This document shows, piece after piece, positions 11,071 through 18,441 of a DNA stretch of 46,875 nucleotides. The number at the start of each line of letters is the position of its first letter. Position 1 is the first letter of the stretch. Under the pieces are notes generated by a model, which was given only the letters and a program-made list of their open reading frames with translations, did no database searches and was not told the origin of the DNA. Origin of the DNA: Paludibacteraceae bacterium (lineage in GTDB: Bacteria > Bacteroidota > Bacteroidia > Bacteroidales > Paludibacteraceae); NCBI GenBank assembly GCA_017541805.1, contig JAFXYK010000034.1, positions 1 through 46,875 on the forward strand, read 5' to 3'. Both the position numbers and the translations under genes were made by a program.

Positions 11071-11091
11071 TAATAATTAATAATTAATAAA
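11071..11091. repeat. period-7 tract, three units of TAATAAT/TAATAAA
   Basis: Three adjacent 7-bp units lie in the 5' leader of the giant gene, 14 bases before its start codon. This is AT-only sequence, so it is the least certain member of the period-7 family in this window. Confidence 0.5.
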
Positions 11092-11130
11092 AAATGATTG
11101 TTTGCTGCAATAAAAAACAAAAATTCCGTG

Positions 11131-11161
11131 CAAAGATATAAAAAATATCCAAATTGTACAA
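11131..11161 (-). promoter_or_regulatory. promoter of the giant repeat protein gene
   Basis: Minus strand: TTGT, 19 nt, TATCTTTG, then CACGG. The leader to the ATG at 11057 is about 70 nt. Confidence 0.7.
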
Positions 11162-11284
11162 CAATTTGTTAATAAAAGTATATTTTTTTTCACTTTTGTA
11201 AAGTATACTTTGCAATTTTTGTACAGAATGATAAAACATTATATGTTGTATTTATTCACAAAAAACAAAAAAAGCATAGCATTC

Positions 11285-11315
11285 TTGCATATATCAGAAA
11301 AAAGCAGTACCTTTG
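11285..11315 (+). promoter_or_regulatory. promoter of the unknown gene at 11320; start codon 4 nt downstream of the -7 box
   Basis: TTGC, 19 nt, TACCTTTG, then CACT and the ATG. With transcription starting a few bases after the -7 box, the mRNA would have essentially no 5' leader. Confidence 0.75.
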
Positions 11316-11319
11316 CACT

Positions 11320-12444
11320 ATGATTCGATTGTTAGGCGATTATATCTTTGATAACCACCTGCGGTACGAAGGGCATAAGATGGTTTATGGCTATTCGGAG
11401 ACAGAGGAGCCGATTCAAATCGGCGGGTTCTTTGGTGCAGCACTGTTATGCGTTCTGCTGATTAATAGTGAAGAAGGGGAGCGTCGCGAGATCCCAATGG
11501 ATATAGAGGACAAACAGGACCCCCTCTTTTCTCGCTATGAACAAGAAGTGATAGCGGACGACTGGGGTTACTTGTATGCGGAACTGAACCAACTCAACGA
11601 TGCTTATATTCAGTTTTCAGTAAGCGCAGTGGGTCTGTCTGACCTATGTCCCAATTTGCGTCAACAGAGCATGGTGATGGACATGATAGTGAGGTACATG
11701 CAGCGCTTGGTGAGTGAAGAATTCAAAGAGCATATATGGGAAGCGGAGCCATGGAAAGGACCTTTCGCCCAATGGCTACTCGATGCCGGCTATAAAGAGA
11801 CGCGTCGTCAACGGTTTTTGAACACCGACTGGACCGATCCCATAGACGTCAATGCCTTAGCCGAAATTCCTGAAGAAGAAATGCCGACATTCCTCTTTGA
11901 AGGTGAAGAAGCCGAGGAAATCATTCGCCGCTATTGGGAATGGCTATGGATCACCGCGCAAAAAGAAGCGGCGCTTTTCCCGGATAAAAGCGTCAAGATG
12001 GCGGCATTCAAAGCTACGATGTTGGAACGCGAGACGCACCACGAAGATATCCTTCCCGAGATGAAACCATGGATGGACAAATGGACGGATTTTATCACTC
12101 GCCAACTCAAGCCGGAGAAGCAAATCAATTTCTGGACTAAAGACGTGACGGAAGGACAGCAGGAAACATTATTGGATTATCTGAAGATTCAGGAACGACA
12201 ACCACAACGCTATAAATGTCTGGCGGTTGCCGTTTATGCTTTGCGCCAATTAGGATACGTTACCTATAACCTTGCCGTACCGAGTATGGCGAAATGGTTG
12301 TCCGAACGACTGCAGAACGACTATTCCTCCAAGACCGGTCTCTACCAGTTCCGACGCGCATGGAATGAACTGAGCCGCTATCATCCCGCTGTCCAAGACG
12401 AAGTACAACACCTCGCGGAATTCGGAGTGAAGTCGATTAAATAA
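11320..12444 (+). CDS. protein of unknown function
   Basis: This 374-residue acidic protein is not one I recognise. It has no signal peptide. Only one short hydrophobic patch is seen (about residues 35-48), so it is probably cytoplasmic. Residues 1-75 look beta-rich (GYSETEEPIQIGGFFGA). The rest looks largely helical, with a Trp/Glu-rich stretch near 205-215 (RRYWEWLW) and a basic, aromatic C-terminal third. It is monocistronic: its own promoter abuts the ATG and a strong terminator follows after 4 nt. The ATG at 11320 is fixed by the promoter. The neighbouring DUF3987 cassette suggests, but does not show, that it belongs to an accessory region. Confidence 0.8.
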   Translation: MIRLLGDYIFDNHLRYEGHKMVYGYSETEEPIQIGGFFGAALLCVLLINSEEGERREIPMDIEDKQDPLFSRYEQEVIADDWGYLYAELNQLNDAYIQFSVSAVGLSDLCPNLRQQSMVMDMIVRYMQRLVSEEFKEHIWEAEPWKGPFAQWLLDAGYKETRRQRFLNTDWTDPIDVNALAEIPEEEMPTFLFEGEEAEEIIRRYWEWLWITAQKEAALFPDKSVKMAAFKATMLERETHHEDILPEMKPWMDKWTDFITRQLKPEKQINFWTKDVTEGQQETLLDYLKIQERQPQRYKCLAVAVYALRQLGYVTYNLAVPSMAKWLSERLQNDYSSKTGLYQFRRAWNELSRYHPAVQDEVQHLAEFGVKSIK

Positions 12445-12448
12445 ACAA

Positions 12449-12477
12449 AAGCGAAGCCCTGATGAGCTTCGCTTTTT
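12449..12477 (+). terminator. intrinsic terminator of the unknown gene
   Basis: The stem GCGAAGC (12451-12457) pairs with GCTTCGC (12466-12472) around an 8-nt loop. A-run upstream and T5 downstream extend it. It begins a few bases after the stop codon. Confidence 0.85.
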
Positions 12478-12710
12478 AGTTACACGTAGAAACAGTAAAA
12501 AATTAGCTTTTTATAATAGTTTGATATATAGGGCATTAAGAAGGGTTCTGCTGTTTCTCCCTGTCCGTTTATTCCATGATACGCATACAAGAAACATCTT
12601 GTAGGTGGCCAAATATTCCCTAATATATAGAAGGGCGCGCTTATATCTGAGACCTCGAGACATCGATATGGCGAGAGCTCGAAAATGTTAAACCAAAACC
12701 TAATTACATT

Positions 12711-14000
12711 ATGTTAAAAAACCTTAATTTAACGGAGGAACAGGAGAACCTCCGCATTGTTGAGCATCTCGACATGCACAAACTTCCTGAGAGTGTACAA
12801 CAGATGATCTCGCTGGCGAGTACACCGGAAGAGCAGGACATCATCCTCATGGCGACGCTTGCGGCGGCGAGCGCGTGCGTACCTAATCTGTATTTCACCT
12901 ATGGTCCGACGGGTAAGAAGTACTACGCGAATCTGCAATGTTTCATCTTAGCTGCTGCGGCTTCCGGCAAAGGTATCGCGAACCAGGCGCTAGAGATGGC
13001 GCGGGTGATTGACGAGCAGTATCCGATGTTGATTGCCGGCGACAGTACGTTAGCGGCTTTCTACAAAGCGCTGGAAGCGCAAGACGGTTGCGGTTACCTG
13101 CACGAGAGTGAGGGAAGTGTGATCACGGACATCTGGAAAGCGGGTGCGGCGAACTACAACACGGCGCTCCGTAAAGCCGCGGAACATGAACCGATCAGCA
13201 GGAACCGCGTCAAAGGTAGTTCGGAGATCAAGAACCCGAAGTTGAGTATGCTGCTGACGGGTACGTTCGGGCAGTACAAGGCATTGGTGCCGAGTGTAGA
13301 GAACGGATACTTTAGTCGTCTGCTGACGGTAGTTATAAAAGGCACGAATCCGTTTGACAAGCGGTACGTGAGTGCGAAAGGCGGGCAGAGCGCGGTGCCG
13401 AAGATAGTAGGCAATCGGCTGCTGCGCACATACGAAACATTGATGAACGCGGGCGAGCGCGAATGGAGTCTGACGGACGCGCAGAAAGAGCGGTTGGGCG
13501 AGCACCTAGAGACGGAGTACGGCACGTTGATCGGGCTGCTAGGCGATAACTTCCACTCGGCGGTGATCCGCATGGCGGTGCAGATCGAGCGTATCGCGAT
13601 GATACTGACGGCAATGAGGTCGGAGAGCGGCGAATCCTATTCGCCTGAAACAGAAGAAAGAAGCCGGATAGTATCCGGCACAACGAACAAAGCCTTTCTT
13701 TGTTGCGATGAGGATTATGAGACGGCGGAGATGATCGGGAACAAGTTACTGCTACATATGGCTGCGGCCTATCGGATGATAGACGGCGATGCACAAGATG
13801 TGGTGCCGGAGATCAAGCCGATTGACCAGAGAAAAGTGCTGTTTGAGCAGTTGAAAGGGGAATATAGTCATGGCGATTTAGCAGAAGAGGCAAAACGGCA
13901 AGGAGTATCTAAACGAACTGTTGAACGATGGAATCTAAGTTGGATAGAAAACGGGCTTGTTGAAAAGACAAATCATGGCCAATATAGAAAAACAGCATGA
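12711..14000 (+). CDS. DUF3987 family protein (primase/helicase-associated P-loop type)
   Basis: This 429-residue protein resembles DUF3987 proteins, which are found in Bacteroidota genomic islands and beside VirE/primase-like genes. A P-loop-like AAAASGKG lies at about residues 80-87. It is followed by the family-typical middle region, including LHESEGS and LLTGTFGQY. The C-terminal 60 residues contain a helix-turn-helix-like segment (HGDLAEEAKRQGVSKRTVERW). The biochemical role of the family is not settled; nucleic-acid-linked ATPase activity is inference. No standard promoter precedes it. A 10-codon ATG reading frame (12685-12717) overlaps the start, and the bases around the two ATGs are partial copies of each other. 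Confidence 0.75.
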   Translation: MLKNLNLTEEQENLRIVEHLDMHKLPESVQQMISLASTPEEQDIILMATLAAASACVPNLYFTYGPTGKKYYANLQCFILAAAASGKGIANQALEMARVIDEQYPMLIAGDSTLAAFYKALEAQDGCGYLHESEGSVITDIWKAGAANYNTALRKAAEHEPISRNRVKGSSEIKNPKLSMLLTGTFGQYKALVPSVENGYFSRLLTVVIKGTNPFDKRYVSAKGGQSAVPKIVGNRLLRTYETLMNAGEREWSLTDAQKERLGEHLETEYGTLIGLLGDNFHSAVIRMAVQIERIAMILTAMRSESGESYSPETEERSRIVSGTTNKAFLCCDEDYETAEMIGNKLLLHMAAAYRMIDGDAQDVVPEIKPIDQRKVLFEQLKGEYSHGDLAEEAKRQGVSKRTVERWNLSWIENGLVEKTNHGQYRKTA

Positions 14001-14006
14001 CGCTTT

Positions 14007-14089
14007 GTCGCTATGTCGCTTTGAAAGATGCGCGTAAAATACTGAAATATAGTAAATTACAAGAAAAAACGACAAAGCGACATAGCGAC
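14007..14089. repeat. inverted repeat of CGACAWAG octamers between the DUF3987 gene and the small gene
   Basis: A 17-bp arm at 14007-14023 (GTCGCTATGTCGCTTTG) is perfectly complementary to 14073-14089, across a 49-nt loop. Each arm is itself a short tandem of an 8-bp unit (CGACAAAG, CGACATAG). The structure could fold in RNA or form a cruciform. No T-tract follows, so it is not a classical terminator. Confidence 0.8.
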
Positions 14090-14240
14090 ATGACAATTTT
14101 ATTAGGGTGACGTTAGCATGATGTCAGGAGTAAAGTCTAGGATTACCACGTAATGACCACGTAGTTGACCCATGTCGCATACAGAACTCATCGGAGTAAC
14201 TCGCAAAAACAAAAAAAAAGAAAAAAGAAAGGAAAAGAAT

Positions 14241-14666
14241 ATGGCAAGAGTAACATTTATTGATGGAATAGACACGGTGCGGGGAGCACTGGATAGTGAG
14301 AAAGCCGGGCAGGCGAACCGGGCACGGTTAGTATGCAAATGGCATTACTGGGGAGAGAAATGGATAGAAAAAGACGGGAGTAAGGTACATTTAGTATATA
14401 CCTACCATTTTCATGAAGGGCCGTGGAGCGACGGCGCGACGCGGAACAGGGAGATGATCAAGGCGGCGCAGCGGATGGCGCATGACATAGAGCGCGTATG
14501 CTATCACCCGGAGGAATATGGAGAGGAGGACAGAGAACAGGCGCGGATATGGCAACAGAAATACGCGGAGTACCGAGCGACCATCCCGCAAGGAAGCACG
14601 AAATACAAGCACTTCTATGGATGGATGTTTACGGAGATCCTTAGAAAGGTGAGAGGTGAGAGGTGA
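14241..14666 (+). CDS. small cassette protein, function unknown
   Basis: The product has 141 residues. I chose the ATG at 14241, which follows a purine-rich stretch (AAAGGAAAAGAAT). The upstream extension from 14172 would add a low-complexity KNKKKEKRKEKN run. The N-terminus VTFIDGIDTVRGALDSEK is reminiscent of small proteins that recur in Bacteroidota elements (a (L/I)xGIDxVRG start), but I cannot name a family. The middle is rich in Trp, Tyr and His, and the end is basic. The last codons and the stop come from a GGTGARA heptamer tract, so the original C-terminus may have been replaced. Confidence 0.65.
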   Translation: MARVTFIDGIDTVRGALDSEKAGQANRARLVCKWHYWGEKWIEKDGSKVHLVYTYHFHEGPWSDGATRNREMIKAAQRMAHDIERVCYHPEEYGEEDREQARIWQQKYAEYRATIPQGSTKYKHFYGWMFTEILRKVRGER

Positions 14667-14689
14667 AAGGTGAAAGGTGAAAGGTGAAA
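14648..14689. repeat. heptamer tract, six units of GGTGARA
   Basis: Two GGTGAGA and four GGTGAAA units run without interruption. They cover the last codons and stop of the small cassette gene and run into the terminator. Confidence 0.95.
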
Positions 14690-14717
14690 AAAAGCGGCTC
14701 CGAAGAGTCGCTTTTTT
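14686..14717. terminator. bidirectional terminator between the cassette and gcvH
   Basis: The stem AGCGGCTC (14693-14700) pairs with GAGTCGCT (14705-14712) with one G-T wobble around CGAA. A-run and T-run flanks let it work on both strands, for the cassette (plus) and gcvH (minus). Confidence 0.85.
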
Positions 14718-14738
14718 GGGGGTTGCATGAAGCTGCTA

Positions 14739-15113
14739 TTAGAGGCTGGCCTCGTAAGCGGCAGCATCCATGAGGCTATCCAGCTCCGCTGCATCTTTGA
14801 CAGCGATGCGGATGATCCAGCCCTTGCCGTACGGATCGTTATTGACGAGTTCCGGCGCTGCATCCAGCTCTTCGTTGAGCTCGAGCACCTCACCGGTAAC
14901 CGGCATATTGAGGTCACTGACCGTCTTCACTGCTTCCACAGAACCGAAGACCTCACCTTGACCTACGGTCTCACCAACCGTCGGTACATCGATGAACACG
15001 ATCTCACCCAGCTCCGATTGCGCATAATCCGTGATGCCTACATAGGCCTCATCACCCTCTACGCGAATCCATTCATGCTCGCTGGTGTACTTGATATTAC
15101 CAGGAAAATTCAT
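14739..15113 (-). CDS. gcvH: glycine cleavage system H protein
   Basis: This 124-residue protein is full length for GcvH, the lipoyl carrier that shuttles the aminomethyl group between the P, T and L proteins in the cytoplasm. The start matches the family ([27 protein letters not shown]). The lipoyl-lysine motif [11 protein letters not shown] places the modified Lys at residue 63. The C-terminal GWIIRI is also typical. It lies 40 bp after gldJ on the same strand with no promoter between, so it is probably co-transcribed with gldJ. No other gcv gene is present in the window. Confidence 0.96.
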   Translation of the reverse strand: MNFPGNIKYTSEHEWIRVEGDEAYVGITDYAQSELGEIVFIDVPTVGETVGQGEVFGSVEAVKTVSDLNMPVTGEVLELNEELDAAPELVNNDPYGKGWIIRIAVKDAAELDSLMDAAAYEASL

Positions 15114-15127
15114 AACTTATACTTTAA

Positions 15128-15154
15128 GATTTATGATTGCACATTATGATTGAT
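15128..15154. repeat. period-7 tract of GATTTAT/GATTGCA type between gldJ and gcvH
   Basis: Units GATTTAT and GATTGCA are followed by CATTAT and GATTGAT, one of them a base short. They fill the 40-bp gap from the gldJ stop to the gcvH leader. Confidence 0.6.
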
Positions 15155-16761
15155 TACTGGACCGGTGTACCGGGGATCTGGTTACCCAGCGACGACATAG
15201 CGCAGCGGAAACCGATCTTCGACGAAGCCTGGTCTTGCTCCATGTAACGACGGGTGGAGGGGTTGAGCCAGTAGATACGGTCAGCCCAAGAACCACCTTT
15301 GTAAACACGGGTATTCTTTGTGATACGCGGAGCGAGGACATTGGTTACCTCGTCCTTGTAGTTCTCGAGGTTCTCCATACCGGTGGTATCCAGCGGCAGC
15401 GGATAATCGGTCTCGAACTTACTTGCGATATCGCCATCGCGTACATCACGCAAGTCGTCCTTGCTACCCCACTCGAGTTTCACACAACCGGTGGAGTCGA
15501 TCTCGAACTGGCCGTTCTCATTCAACTTCGGATGGCTGTAGATATTTCCACGGAAGGAGTTGTACTCACTTGCCTCTTGGAACGTAGTCTCACGATATAC
15601 ATCCATTACCCACTCGTTGACGTTACCGGCCATGTTATACAGACCGAAGTCATTCGGAGCGAACTCATCCACCGGGTTGGTGATGACATGGCGATCATTC
15701 AGCGCACCGCTGACACCCATCATATCGCCGCGACCACGCACGAAGTTAGCCTGGAGTTGGCCAAGGTTTTTCTTGGTCATATCACGCGGATGATAACCGC
15801 TCCACGGATAGATCTTACCCTCGATCGTCAGACCATCTTCGCCAGCCACCGGTGCATATGCAGCGAACTCGAACTCCGCTTCCGTCGGGAGACGATAACC
15901 GGTTACAAAGACACCGTCGGCGATGTTGACCTTACGGTTGTTACCATAACTGTCTTGCAACGGACGACGACCATAGGTCGGAACATAACTATCATCGATT
16001 AAGTACTTATCGGTATTGAATACAAACTTATCGCGAATCCACTCGTAAGGCACACGGTAGAGCGTAACGGTCTGCTCCGGATCCTCATCGCTCGGACGCT
16101 CGAACGCCTTCAGCTCGTAACCCGGGTTCTCCATCTGCCAATCCTCTACTTCGTCCTCCTCAAACTCCTGGCTCAGCACGGCGAAATCAGGCAGCTGCAT
16201 AGCGCCCATGCTCACCAAAGCCAGCTCGTTGACACGGTCGGTACGCCACTGGCAGTAAGCCATCGCTTGCTCCCAGGTAACACCCACGATCGGATAGAAG
16301 GAGAAAGCCGGATGCTCGAAGTAATTATCCTCATACGGATCATTGTACGCCAAGTCCTCACGCCATACTTTATGGTCAGGACGCGCAGCGTCTACCAACT
16401 CCGGAGCAACCGCACCATAGACGAACTCCAGCCAGTGGAGATACTCATTCCAGTTCAGGTTCGTTACCTCATACTTATCCATGTAGAACGAGCTCACCGT
16501 AACGGTACGGCGTTCGTTGTTACGCGGAGCGGTGAGGAACTCATCCTTCTCACCTACGGTGAACGTACCACCCTGAATAGGCACCATACCAGTCGGGTTG
16601 ACATTACCGACGCCCTCAAATGCCTGGAAATTCGTGGTCTTACGATCAAAATAATTCCATCCGGTAGCGTTACTTACGCGCGTGTTCAACTCGCGTTGTT
16701 TGCACGAAACGGCACCTAACACTACACCAACAATCAATAGATACTTTAATACGTTTTTCAT
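15154..16761 (-). CDS. gldJ: GldJ-type lipoprotein of the T9SS/gliding machinery (FGE-sulfatase fold)
   Basis: This 535-residue lipoprotein has a lipobox ending in Cys20 (LGAVSC). One formylglycine-generating-enzyme-like (FGE-sulfatase) domain follows from about residue 58 (MVPIQGGTFTVG) to the C-terminal GFRCAMS (517-523). Typical landmarks are YMDKYEVTN, PIVGVTWEQAMAYCQWR, GYRLPTEAEFEFAAYA, NDFGLYNMAGNVNEWV and VYKGGSWADR. The spacing and the ATGW region before the domain fit GldJ better than the shorter GldK/PorK proteins. GldJ/GldK lipoproteins are periplasmic-face outer-membrane parts of type IX secretion; enzymatic activity is not expected. The promoter is at 16842-16872. The leader carries a palindrome, and gcvH follows in the same direction. 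Confidence 0.82.
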   Translation of the reverse strand: MKNVLKYLLIVGVVLGAVSCKQRELNTRVSNATGWNYFDRKTTNFQAFEGVGNVNPTGMVPIQGGTFTVGEKDEFLTAPRNNERRTVTVSSFYMDKYEVTNLNWNEYLHWLEFVYGAVAPELVDAARPDHKVWREDLAYNDPYEDNYFEHPAFSFYPIVGVTWEQAMAYCQWRTDRVNELALVSMGAMQLPDFAVLSQEFEEDEVEDWQMENPGYELKAFERPSDEDPEQTVTLYRVPYEWIRDKFVFNTDKYLIDDSYVPTYGRRPLQDSYGNNRKVNIADGVFVTGYRLPTEAEFEFAAYAPVAGEDGLTIEGKIYPWSGYHPRDMTKKNLGQLQANFVRGRGDMMGVSGALNDRHVITNPVDEFAPNDFGLYNMAGNVNEWVMDVYRETTFQEASEYNSFRGNIYSHPKLNENGQFEIDSTGCVKLEWGSKDDLRDVRDGDIASKFETDYPLPLDTTGMENLENYKDEVTNVLAPRITKNTRVYKGGSWADRIYWLNPSTRRYMEQDQASSKIGFRCAMSSLGNQIPGTPVQ

Positions 16762-16803
16762 AACTCTATTTTATGTTATTTTCTTTCTAATTCTCGCGAT
16801 CAA

Positions 16804-16823
16804 CATGCATGTTTTTATGCATG
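16804..16823. promoter_or_regulatory. palindrome in the gldJ leader
   Basis: CATGCAT (16804-16810) pairs with ATGCATG (16817-16823) around a 6-nt loop. It lies between the gldJ promoter and start codon. It could be an mRNA hairpin or an operator; nothing in the sequence decides which. Confidence 0.5.
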
Positions 16824-16841
16824 CCTACATAAATCAGCCTG

Positions 16842-16872
16842 CAAATGTACTGCTTTTTTCTCAATTACGCAA
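16842..16872 (-). promoter_or_regulatory. promoter of gldJ (and probably gcvH)
   Basis: Minus strand: TTGC, 19 nt, TACATTTG, CAGG. The extended GCAG before the TA is shared with several other promoters here. Confidence 0.75.
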
Positions 16873-16910
16873 ATTTTTGTTACTTTTTTTTGCATATTTG
16901 CAGATTTTTT

Positions 16911-16941
16911 TTGGCAATTTCGGTTTTTTGTAGTATCTTTG
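16911..16941 (+). promoter_or_regulatory. promoter of folP-cdaA, 4 nt before the GTG start
   Basis: TTGG, 19 nt, TATCTTTG, then CAGC and the GTG at 16946. Predicts a leaderless or nearly leaderless mRNA. Confidence 0.7.
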
Positions 16942-16945
16942 CAGC

Positions 16946-17665
16946 GTGAAAGTGCAAATTATGGCAATCGGAAACGTGACGCCGGATAGTTTCTATGCGG
17001 CCTCGCGGTTGGGTTCGGAACAAGCGATCGTACGATGGGCTCAGGAGGCATTAGCTGACGGAGCGGACATACTGGATATAGGCGCTTGTTCCACTCGTCC
17101 GAACAGTACGCCGGCCAGCGAGGAGGAAGAATGGGAACGCTTGGCGCCCGCATTGGCTGCTATCCGCGAAGCCGTTCCGGATGCATCGCTATCGATCGAC
17201 ACTTTCCGTCCGGAGATTGCCCGGCGTGCGATAGAGGCGTTCGGGCCGATGATGATCAACGATATCTCCGGCGGTTGCGAAGCGATGACAGCGCTTGTTC
17301 GCGCGACGCGCGCTCCGTATATATGGACCTTGCGCGGGCGCTTAGACTTACCGAAGACACAGCCGGAGATGATGGAGATGGATGTGATCCTGGATCCGGG
17401 TTTCGGGTTCATCGGCAGCCCGGAAGCGGATTACGAATGTATGCGGCATATGGCGGAGCTGAAGGCATACCACAGACCGATCTTAGTGGGCGTGAGCCGC
17501 AAGTCGATGATCTGGCGTCCGTTAGGCATCACGCCGGAGCAGAGTCTTTCCGGCACGCAGGTGCTGCACCTGTATGCACTGCAACAAGGCGCCGACATCC
17601 TACGCGTACACGACGTGAAAGAAGCGGCACAGACGATACAATTGTATAATTTATTGAAGATATGA
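16946..17665 (+). CDS. folP: dihydropteroate synthase
   Basis: This 239-residue enzyme joins dihydropterin pyrophosphate and p-aminobenzoate to make dihydropteroate for folate. Motifs in order: NVTPDSF (10-16), DIGACSTRP (44-52), SIDTFRP (83-89), INDISGG (104-110), DPGFGF (150-155) and GVSRKS (182-187). It is a little shorter than the usual 260-280 residues, mostly through short loops. The GTG at 16946 is preferred over the ATG at 16961. It keeps the first beta-strand (KVQIMAIGNV), and both lie just after the -7 box. The stop overlaps the cdaA start (ATGA), so the two are translationally coupled. Confidence 0.93.
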   Translation: MKVQIMAIGNVTPDSFYAASRLGSEQAIVRWAQEALADGADILDIGACSTRPNSTPASEEEEWERLAPALAAIREAVPDASLSIDTFRPEIARRAIEAFGPMMINDISGGCEAMTALVRATRAPYIWTLRGRLDLPKTQPEMMEMDVILDPGFGFIGSPEADYECMRHMAELKAYHRPILVGVSRKSMIWRPLGITPEQSLSGTQVLHLYALQQGADILRVHDVKEAAQTIQLYNLLKI

Positions 17666-18441
17666 ATATATTCTTTTTCTCTTTCGGATTCAAGGATTTG
17701 ATTGATATCCTGCTGGTGACGATCATCCTTTTCGAGACCTATAAACTGCTGCGCAAGAGCGGTGTAGCCAACCTTTTCTGGGGTATATTGGCTTTCATCG
17801 TGGTATGGTTTCTGGTGAGCTTCGCCTTCCAGTTGGAGTTAACCGGTGCGCTGTTCGACCGTATCATCTCCGTCGGTGCTATTGCGCTGATTGTCATTTT
17901 CCAGGAAGAGATCCGTTCGTTCTTCTACCGTCTTGGTGCACGCTTCTCCTCCGTACAGTTCCTCAAGCGTCGTTCAGCGCAGGACGACACGGCTGCGCGC
18001 CAGCAGGTGCTGGAAGTGATCGAGGCATGCCGGCATATGGCGAACACGAAGACCGGTGCGCTGATCGTGCTGGCCGGCGCCGAGAGTCTGAAAGACTACG
18101 CAGACACCGGCGAGCGGCTGGATGCGATTGTGTCTGCCCGACTGATAGAGAATATCTTCTTCAAGAACTCGCCGTTACACGACGGTGCGCTGATCGTACG
18201 AGACGGCAAGATGATTTCTGCGGCCTGTATCTTACCGGTAAGCAAGAAGTCGAACCTGCCGCTGCAATACGGATTGCGTCACCGCGCAGCCCTCGGATTA
18301 TCAGAAAAATCCGACGCCACTTGCATTGTGGTGTCGGAAGAGACCGGTCATATTTCCGTAGCTGAATTAGGAGAGATCCGAGAGGTGAAGGAGGAAGATT
18401 TATTCCTCATACTTCACGCCTCCTCTACGGCCGCGGACTGA
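17662..18441 (+). CDS. cdaA: membrane-bound diadenylate cyclase (c-di-AMP synthase)
   Basis: This 259-residue CdaA/YbbP-type protein makes cyclic di-AMP from two ATP. Hydrophobic N-terminal helices lie at about residues 12-28, 38-58 and 68-82. They precede the DisA_N catalytic domain, which has DGA (174-176) and RHR (206-208) with RHRAALGLSE around it. It overlaps folP by 4 bp; this folP-cdaA pairing is a familiar Bacteroidota arrangement. The last 42 bp also encode the end of the convergent outer-membrane protein gene. Confidence 0.94.
   Translation: MNIFFFSFGFKDLIDILLVTIILFETYKLLRKSGVANLFWGILAFIVVWFLVSFAFQLELTGALFDRIISVGAIALIVIFQEEIRSFFYRLGARFSSVQFLKRRSAQDDTAARQQVLEVIEACRHMANTKTGALIVLAGAESLKDYADTGERLDAIVSARLIENIFFKNSPLHDGALIVRDGKMISAACILPVSKKSNLPLQYGLRHRAALGLSEKSDATCIVVSEETGHISVAELGEIREVKEEDLFLILHASSTAAD

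Larger units (their letters stand above)
12685..14717 (+). other. putative accessory cassette: DUF3987 gene, octamer inverted repeat, small conserved-looking gene
   Basis: Two plus-strand genes with no TTGC-N19-TAnnTTTG promoter lie between two terminators, in a region otherwise built of housekeeping genes. Their base use differs from the neighbours, with many GCG and CGG codons. DUF3987 proteins are common in Bacteroidota mobile or prophage-like elements. No integrase, relaxase or clear target-site duplication was seen, so the boundaries and mobility are inference. Confidence 0.4.

Noticed and set aside
14648..14689. Tandem repeats considered as a CRISPR array
   Set aside because: Units are 7 bp with no spacers, and no cas genes are present.
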